A stretch of DNA of 9,173 bases, taken from positions 1-9,173 of the forward strand of contig CAMLDA010000012.1 in assembly GCA_946478715.1 (NCBI GenBank), read 5' to 3'. The notes beneath the pieces are model-generated. The model saw only the letters and a list, made by a program, of their open reading frames with translations. It made no database searches and was not told the origin of the DNA. This document shows positions 5,662 through 9,173 of this stretch, one piece after another. The translations under genes were made by a program, and so were the position numbers. The stretch comes from an uncultured Candidatus Saccharibacteria bacterium (GTDB lineage Bacteria; Patescibacteria; Saccharimonadia; Saccharimonadales; UBA10212). Position 1 is the stretch's first letter. Every line of letters begins with the position of its first letter.

Positions 5662-6660
5662 ATGGTTGCAAATATTTTCACGACTATAATCGTCCAGCCG
5701 ATTTTCAACCTGCTGGTTGTCATATACGCGCTATTGCCGGGGCATAACTTCGGCCTGGCTATAGTCCTGTTTACTATCCTGATACGGATAATCCTGTGGC
5801 CGCTGGTAAAGAAGCAGCTTAACCAGGCCAAGGCCATGCGGGAACTGGCGCCGGAAATAAAGAAAATCAAGCAGGCCGCCAAAGGCGACCGCCAGAAAGA
5901 ATCGCAGATGACCATGGAGCTTTACCGGGAGCGCGAAGTAAACCCGTTCGCCTCTATCGGCATCCTGCTGGTGCAGCTGCCTATCCTTATAGGCCTGTAC
6001 AGCGGCCTGAACCGTATCATCAAAGACCCGCACCAGATAGTCAGTTTTTCTTATTCGTTCGTCCAGCACATGCCCTGGATAAATACGCTGTCGCATAACA
6101 TCCACCGGTTCGACAATTCGCTGCTGGGTATAGTGGACCTTGGTAAAAAAGCCATCGGCAACAACGGTATTTATTGGCCGGCGCTGCTATTGGTTGCGGC
6201 TTCCGCTGTCACCCAGTACATCCAAAGCAAACAGCTCATGCCCCACGATAAGGAGGCCCGCGGGCTGCGGCAGATCCTGCGCGATGCCGGCCAAGGTAAA
6301 CAAGCCGACCAGACAGAAGTCAACGCCGCCGTGGGGCGGGGTACCCTGTTTCTGGTCCCCGGCATGGTATTCGTGTTCGGTCTTAATTTTGCCGCGGCCC
6401 TGCCGCTTTATTGGTTTACCAGCAGCGTGGTAGCGGTGCTGCAGCAGGCCCGGATCTTAAAGGAAGATGTCGATGAGGCCGATGCATCGGTTCCGGAGCC
6501 GCGCTCCAAATCCAGGCTTAAGTCAACCGAACCGTCATCGGCCGCTATTAAAGCCTCTTCGCCGGGCCTTAAGGTAACCAGACGGACAATCAAAGAGCCC
6601 GCCAAAACAAATACCCGCTCCAAATCCTCCAAACGCTCTAATAAAAGGAGGCGAAAATGA
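5662..6660 (+). CDS. yidC: Membrane protein insertase YidC/Oxa1 family
   Basis: YidC inserts and folds membrane proteins, alone or with the Sec translocon. It has 332 residues and no lipoprotein signal. It lacks the large periplasmic domain of Gram-negative YidC, so it is the Gram-positive/CPR form. Hydrophobic segments lie at about 9-25, 31-49, 97-118, 171-187 and 227-261. The groove arginine is R42 in LIRIILWPL. Residues 50-92 form the charged cytoplasmic hairpin (C1), and LPLYW at 247-251 is the conserved last-segment motif. Loop 193-226 between the fourth and fifth segments is somewhat long. The tail from about 278 is rich in Lys, Arg and Ser and ends KRSNKRRRK, likely a ribosome-binding extension. 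GGAG at 5648-5651 is 10 nt before the ATG. The TGA stop overlaps the khpB ATG. Confidence 0.95.
   Translation: MVANIFTTIIVQPIFNLLVVIYALLPGHNFGLAIVLFTILIRIILWPLVKKQLNQAKAMRELAPEIKKIKQAAKGDRQKESQMTMELYREREVNPFASIGILLVQLPILIGLYSGLNRIIKDPHQIVSFSYSFVQHMPWINTLSHNIHRFDNSLLGIVDLGKKAIGNNGIYWPALLLVAASAVTQYIQSKQLMPHDKEARGLRQILRDAGQGKQADQTEVNAAVGRGTLFLVPGMVFVFGLNFAAALPLYWFTSSVVAVLQQARILKEDVDEADASVPEPRSKSRLKSTEPSSAAIKASSPGLKVTRRTIKEPAKTNTRSKSSKRSNKRRRK
6644..6651 (+). promoter_or_regulatory. Strong Shine-Dalgarno site of khpB
   Basis: AAAGGAGG with 5 nt to the ATG at 6657 is a near-complete anti-16S complement. It shows that this organism uses Shine-Dalgarno initiation, which makes its absence before rnpA and the gene at 324 more telling. 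It lies inside the lysine/arginine codons of the yidC tail. Confidence 0.85.
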
Positions 6661-7193
6661 ATTCAGATAAAAGCCGGCACTCGGATTCAGATGCTGCGCA
6701 AGGCGCAGATGAGGAACGGAACGATTCGATGGAAGAAGCCATAATGTTCGCCAAGAAATACCTGGAGGTCGTGCTATCTTTCTTTGGTCTTAATACCGAC
6801 GTTTATGCCACCACCGAAGATAACGAGGTAATAGAGCTGGATATACCATCCACGCACCTGAACGGATTCTTAATCGGCCAGCGCGGCGATACGCTGCGAG
6901 CCATACAGTTCACTATCAGCACGGCTTTAAAAAATAAGGGCTACTCCCATACGCGGGTAAACGTTGATGTGGCCGGGTACAAAAAGGGAAGAGCCGAGCG
7001 CCTGGCCAAACAGGCCGAGGAATGGTTCAAAGAGGTGCGTGACAGCGGCAAACCGAAAGATTTGAATCCTATGAATGCCGCCGACAGGCGGGTGGTCCAT
7101 AAGGCCGCCGAGGAATGGGGCCTGACCACTGAATCGGTAGGCGAGGGCCGAGACCGGCATATCGTTATAAACCCGGCCGCCGAAAAAGAATAA
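6657..7193 (+). CDS. khpB: RNA-binding protein KhpB (Jag/EloR family)
   Basis: KhpB/Jag is a cytoplasmic RNA-binding protein, in Firmicutes linked to cell elongation and often working with KhpA; it is commonly encoded after yidC. The 178 residues contain an acidic, disordered-looking N-terminus (1-25), a type II KH domain with the GxxG loop G74-Q-R-G77 in LIGQRGDTLRAIQ, and a C-terminal R3H domain with R144-xxx-H148 in ADRRVVHKAA. The family's usual ending follows (SVGEGRDRHIVINP). The Jag-N domain found in many Firmicutes proteins is absent, and the length agrees with a short two-domain form. The ATG overlaps the yidC stop as ATGA, which suggests coupled translation, with a strong Shine-Dalgarno site. 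A palindromic terminator follows 21 nt after the stop. Confidence 0.93.
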   Translation: MNSDKSRHSDSDAAQGADEERNDSMEEAIMFAKKYLEVVLSFFGLNTDVYATTEDNEVIELDIPSTHLNGFLIGQRGDTLRAIQFTISTALKNKGYSHTRVNVDVAGYKKGRAERLAKQAEEWFKEVRDSGKPKDLNPMNAADRRVVHKAAEEWGLTTESVGEGRDRHIVINPAAEKE

Positions 7194-7214
7194 GTACTCC
7201 CCCGCTCGAATTAT

Positions 7215-7242
7215 AAAAATACTTAACAAGTTAAGTATTTTT
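7215..7242. terminator. Bidirectional rho-independent terminator; palindromic element copy 2
   Basis: The arms are 13 bp and exactly complementary (7215-7227 and 7230-7242) around a 2-nt centre. The plus strand reads AAAAATACTTAAC, AA, GTTAAGTATTTTT. An A-run on the left and a T-run on the right make it usable for transcripts from either side: khpB on the plus strand and the glycosyltransferase on the minus strand, whose stop codon (7233-7231) lies in the right arm. The stem is AT-rich and would be weak, so it could also be a protein-binding palindrome. It is nearly identical to the element at 3359-3383. Confidence 0.7.
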
Positions 7243-8331
7243 AAGGGCGGCTTCGTAAACCCGCAGGGTTGCCGCGGCAGTCTTTTGCCACGAGAACTTG
7301 GATGCCCGCAGCCGGCCTTTGATTATCAGCCGGTTCCTTAAAGCGTCACTGCCAACCACTTCGCTTATCTTCACCGCCATATCTACTGTATCCGCCGGGT
7401 CAAAGTAATTGGCGGCGTCGCCGTAGACTTCCGGCAGACAGGTGGCGCTGCTGGATACTAGCGGTGCCCCATGGGCCATCGCCTCCAGTCCCGGCAGGCC
7501 GAAGCCTTCGCTTAGCGACGGGAATATATAAGCCGCGGTGTTCTGGTATAGCCACTTAAGCTCGCCTTCGGTAACGAAATCAGTGAACACCACCGAATCA
7601 GCCATCCGCATATTGGTCACCTTCCTTTCAAAAAAATGGTAATTCCGGTCAAGCTTACCGGCCAGCACCAGCATCAATTCAGGGTATTTCTTCTTAAGCA
7701 GAACATAAGCATCAATCAGACGGCCAAGGTTCTTATGCGGCAGCGGCCGGCCCACATACATGATGAAGCGCTTGTCCTGCAGCCGCGGGATGGGCTGGGC
7801 TGCCTCTGGTATGATGTCGGCGGCCTCGTAGGTTACAAAAATCTTTCCGGGGCTTATAGCTGCGTATTGCGCGACGTCCTGCTTCACAAAATCGGTAGGA
7901 GTAATAATATAAGCGGACTGTTTAGCCACCCTTTTTACCAGCCAGGCGTAAACTTTCTGTTTGAACTTGAAAATAAAAAGGTTTTTGCCGGGGTTCTCAA
8001 ACCTTACCGTAGTCAGGTCATGGATTGTGGTTACCGCTCTGCCCTTATAGAAGGCCGGCTGCTGGGTCATAGAAAAATGTACCAGGTCCGGCCGCAGTTT
8101 TTTAATTTGCCTCAAAAGTCCTATCTGTTCGGCGAATGTGAATTCCTTATGATTTGACTTAATCACTTTAAAATTCGGCGCTATCTGATTAAAAAAATCC
8201 ATCCGCGGACTTTTAGCAAGGATGATTATTTCGTGCTGCGGCTTAAGTGCGTGCAGGTGTTCTATAAGCTTATCCACATAGCGGCCGGTCGTGGTGCCGG
8301 ACTCTCTTGCATCAATGACGATTCTAGACAT
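7231..8331 (-). CDS. Glycosyltransferase, GT4-like (group 1)
   Basis: A 366-residue GT-B-fold glycosyltransferase, complete at both ends, that probably transfers a sugar from a nucleotide donor during surface polysaccharide or glycolipid assembly. The N-terminal half holds the acceptor domain with the family's typical HDL (residues 104-106 in TTIHDLTTVRF) and the switch region ITPTDFVKQDV at about 143-153. The C-terminal half holds the donor-binding domain: YVGRPLPHKNLGRLIDAY at about 192-209, LVLAGK at 221-226, and the E-x7-E motif E275...E283 in SEGFGLPGLEAMAHGAPLVSS. The sugar and linkage cannot be told from sequence. The ATG lies within the end of the upstream glycosyltransferase gene (8-bp overlap) and has GAGGG at 8336-8340 with 4 nt spacing. 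Its stop codon lies inside the terminator palindrome. Confidence 0.9.
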   Translation of the reverse strand: MSRIVIDARESGTTTGRYVDKLIEHLHALKPQHEIIILAKSPRMDFFNQIAPNFKVIKSNHKEFTFAEQIGLLRQIKKLRPDLVHFSMTQQPAFYKGRAVTTIHDLTTVRFENPGKNLFIFKFKQKVYAWLVKRVAKQSAYIITPTDFVKQDVAQYAAISPGKIFVTYEAADIIPEAAQPIPRLQDKRFIMYVGRPLPHKNLGRLIDAYVLLKKKYPELMLVLAGKLDRNYHFFERKVTNMRMADSVVFTDFVTEGELKWLYQNTAAYIFPSLSEGFGLPGLEAMAHGAPLVSSSATCLPEVYGDAANYFDPADTVDMAVKISEVVGSDALRNRLIIKGRLRASKFSWQKTAAATLRVYEAALKNT

Positions 8332-9173
8332 TCTTCCCTCTTAGTTTCCACCACTTGCTCCTAAGACCCCTTAGCTTATCAGCATTCGGCGGTAAATCAT
8401 GTGTGATAATCGACGTTATATAGCTAACCGGCACCTTGCGGTTTTTTTGAATCTTATGGCGCTGGACTAGTTTTTTTGGCCAAAGAATAGTACCCACGAT
8501 AGTAGCTTTCAACACCGGCCCAAATTGTCCGCGCCGCAGAGCGCTTAATAATATGCCGCCGTATGCCAGAACCAGCCGGGGCCAGACTTTTGGCATCAAG
8601 GCCCAGGGCACGTTCTTCCAAAGCAGCAGCGGCAGGTTCTTTAATGTCTGGTAAGTGGTAAATCCCTTGATGGCGGAGCTGGTGGCGCCAATCTGGTGGT
8701 AAACGATTGCCTGCGGCACATAGGCTACTTTCCAGCCAGACAGCTGGGCCCTAAAGCTTATGTCCACGTCCTCGTAGTAGGCAAAGAAATCCTCGTCAAA
8801 CAGACCGATTTCCTTTAGCATCGCGATCCTGTACAGGCTGGCGCCGCCGGATGCTCCGAACACCCATGTGTCCTTATCATATTTTCCTTCATCAATCTCA
8901 CCACGGCCTCTTGGGAACGGTAATCCCCAAGTCGTGTAGGTATCTCCGGTGCTGTCCAGTTCTTTGCCGCCTGCCTCTAGTATTTTACTGGTGGCTATAC
9001 CGGCCTGAGGGTTGCCATCTAAAAAATCCACCAGGCGTTTCAGCCAATCTTTATCCGCTACGGCGTCGTTGTTCAGCAGCGCTACATATTCGCCGTTTTG
9101 CTCAATAGCGTACCTTATGCCGGCGTTCACACCGCCGGCGAACCCTTTGTTCTTATCGTGCCTGATTAAGACT
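8324..9173 (-). CDS. Glycosyltransferase family 2, N-terminus beyond window edge
   Basis: The 3' end of a GT-A-fold family 2 glycosyltransferase; 282 residues are visible. The frame continues without a stop to the right edge and reads RHDKNKGFAGGVNAGIRYA there, a hallmark of the rhamnosyltransferase-like GT2 group, so about 40-60 N-terminal residues (the first beta strand and nucleotide-binding part) are outside. The GTG at 9128-9130, which encodes the valine in that motif, is internal and not the start. Next comes LLNNDAVAD, the metal/nucleotide-binding DxD-like position, then YYEDVDISFRAQLSGWKV, the ED..D..R acceptor/catalytic motif, and VYHQIGATS. The C-terminus has a hydrophobic, basic stretch (LPLLLWKNVPWAL and LAYGGILLSALRRGQ), probably a membrane-associated tail. 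It overlaps the next gene by 8 bp, so the two are co-translated. Substrate unknown. Confidence 0.9.
   Translation of the reverse strand, partial: VLIRHDKNKGFAGGVNAGIRYAIEQNGEYVALLNNDAVADKDWLKRLVDFLDGNPQAGIATSKILEAGGKELDSTGDTYTTWGLPFPRGRGEIDEGKYDKDTWVFGASGGASLYRIAMLKEIGLFDEDFFAYYEDVDISFRAQLSGWKVAYVPQAIVYHQIGATSSAIKGFTTYQTLKNLPLLLWKNVPWALMPKVWPRLVLAYGGILLSALRRGQFGPVLKATIVGTILWPKKLVQRHKIQKNRKVPVSYITSIITHDLPPNADKLRGLRSKWWKLRGKNV

Noticed and set aside
9128..9130. GTG at 9128-9130 as the start of the family 2 glycosyltransferase
   Set aside because: It encodes the valine of the conserved NKGFAGGVNAG motif and the frame stays open to the window edge, so the true start is outside.
1..9173. tRNA, rRNA, CRISPR arrays, insertion sequences
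   Set aside because: No cloverleaf-like segment, regularly spaced repeat, transposase gene or terminal inverted repeats were seen; the gaps between genes are too short or are explained by origin and promoter elements.

Overview
The window is a chromosomal replication-origin neighbourhood. On the minus strand it reads dnaA, dnaN, recF. Right of dnaA are rpmH (minus) and rnpA, yidC and khpB/jag (plus). A few features suggest a reduced genome of the Patescibacteria/CPR type, possibly Saccharibacteria: a roughly 50% GC feel by eye, a YidC with no lipoprotein signal and a long basic tail, a KhpB with no Jag-N domain, and Shine-Dalgarno (SD) sites missing from several genes. That placement is inference; no 16S or marker tree is available here. 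TGA is used as a stop at the ends of recF, rpmH and yidC, which argues against the UGA=Gly code of Gracilibacteria and Absconditabacteria.

Layout. 1-276: 3' end of an unrecognised plus-strand gene. 286-1040: a strong promoter, then an unrecognised exported protein or lipoprotein that runs tail-to-tail into recF with 2 bp between stops. 1043-4838: recF, dnaN and dnaA on the minus strand. The 253 bp between dnaN and dnaA hold a cluster of DnaA boxes and an AT-rich stretch with TAG triplets next to dnaN. A second DnaA-box cluster lies upstream of dnaA (4854-5050). Together they look like a two-part oriC of the Bacillus type. 5072-5209: rpmH. 5269-7193: rnpA, yidC and khpB, with yidC and khpB overlapping by 4 bp. 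7215-7242: a palindromic bidirectional terminator. 7231-9173: two glycosyltransferase genes on the minus strand, overlapping by 8 bp; the upstream one runs off the right edge.

How the genes fit together. DnaA opens the origin, DnaN is the replisome clamp and RecF works in gap repair. RpmH (L34) and RnpA (RNase P protein) serve translation and tRNA maturation. YidC inserts membrane proteins, and KhpB is an RNA-binding partner commonly encoded beside it. The two glycosyltransferases probably belong to a surface-polysaccharide locus whose rest lies beyond the right edge.

Most unusual points. (1) rpmH is flipped relative to rnpA, breaking a very widely conserved co-directional pair. (2) A 25-bp palindromic element occurs twice with one mismatch, once inside the dnaA-dnaN origin region and once at the khpB/glycosyltransferase junction. 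(3) Two genes have -10 elements ending exactly 9 nt before the start codon and no SD, which suggests leaderless transcripts.
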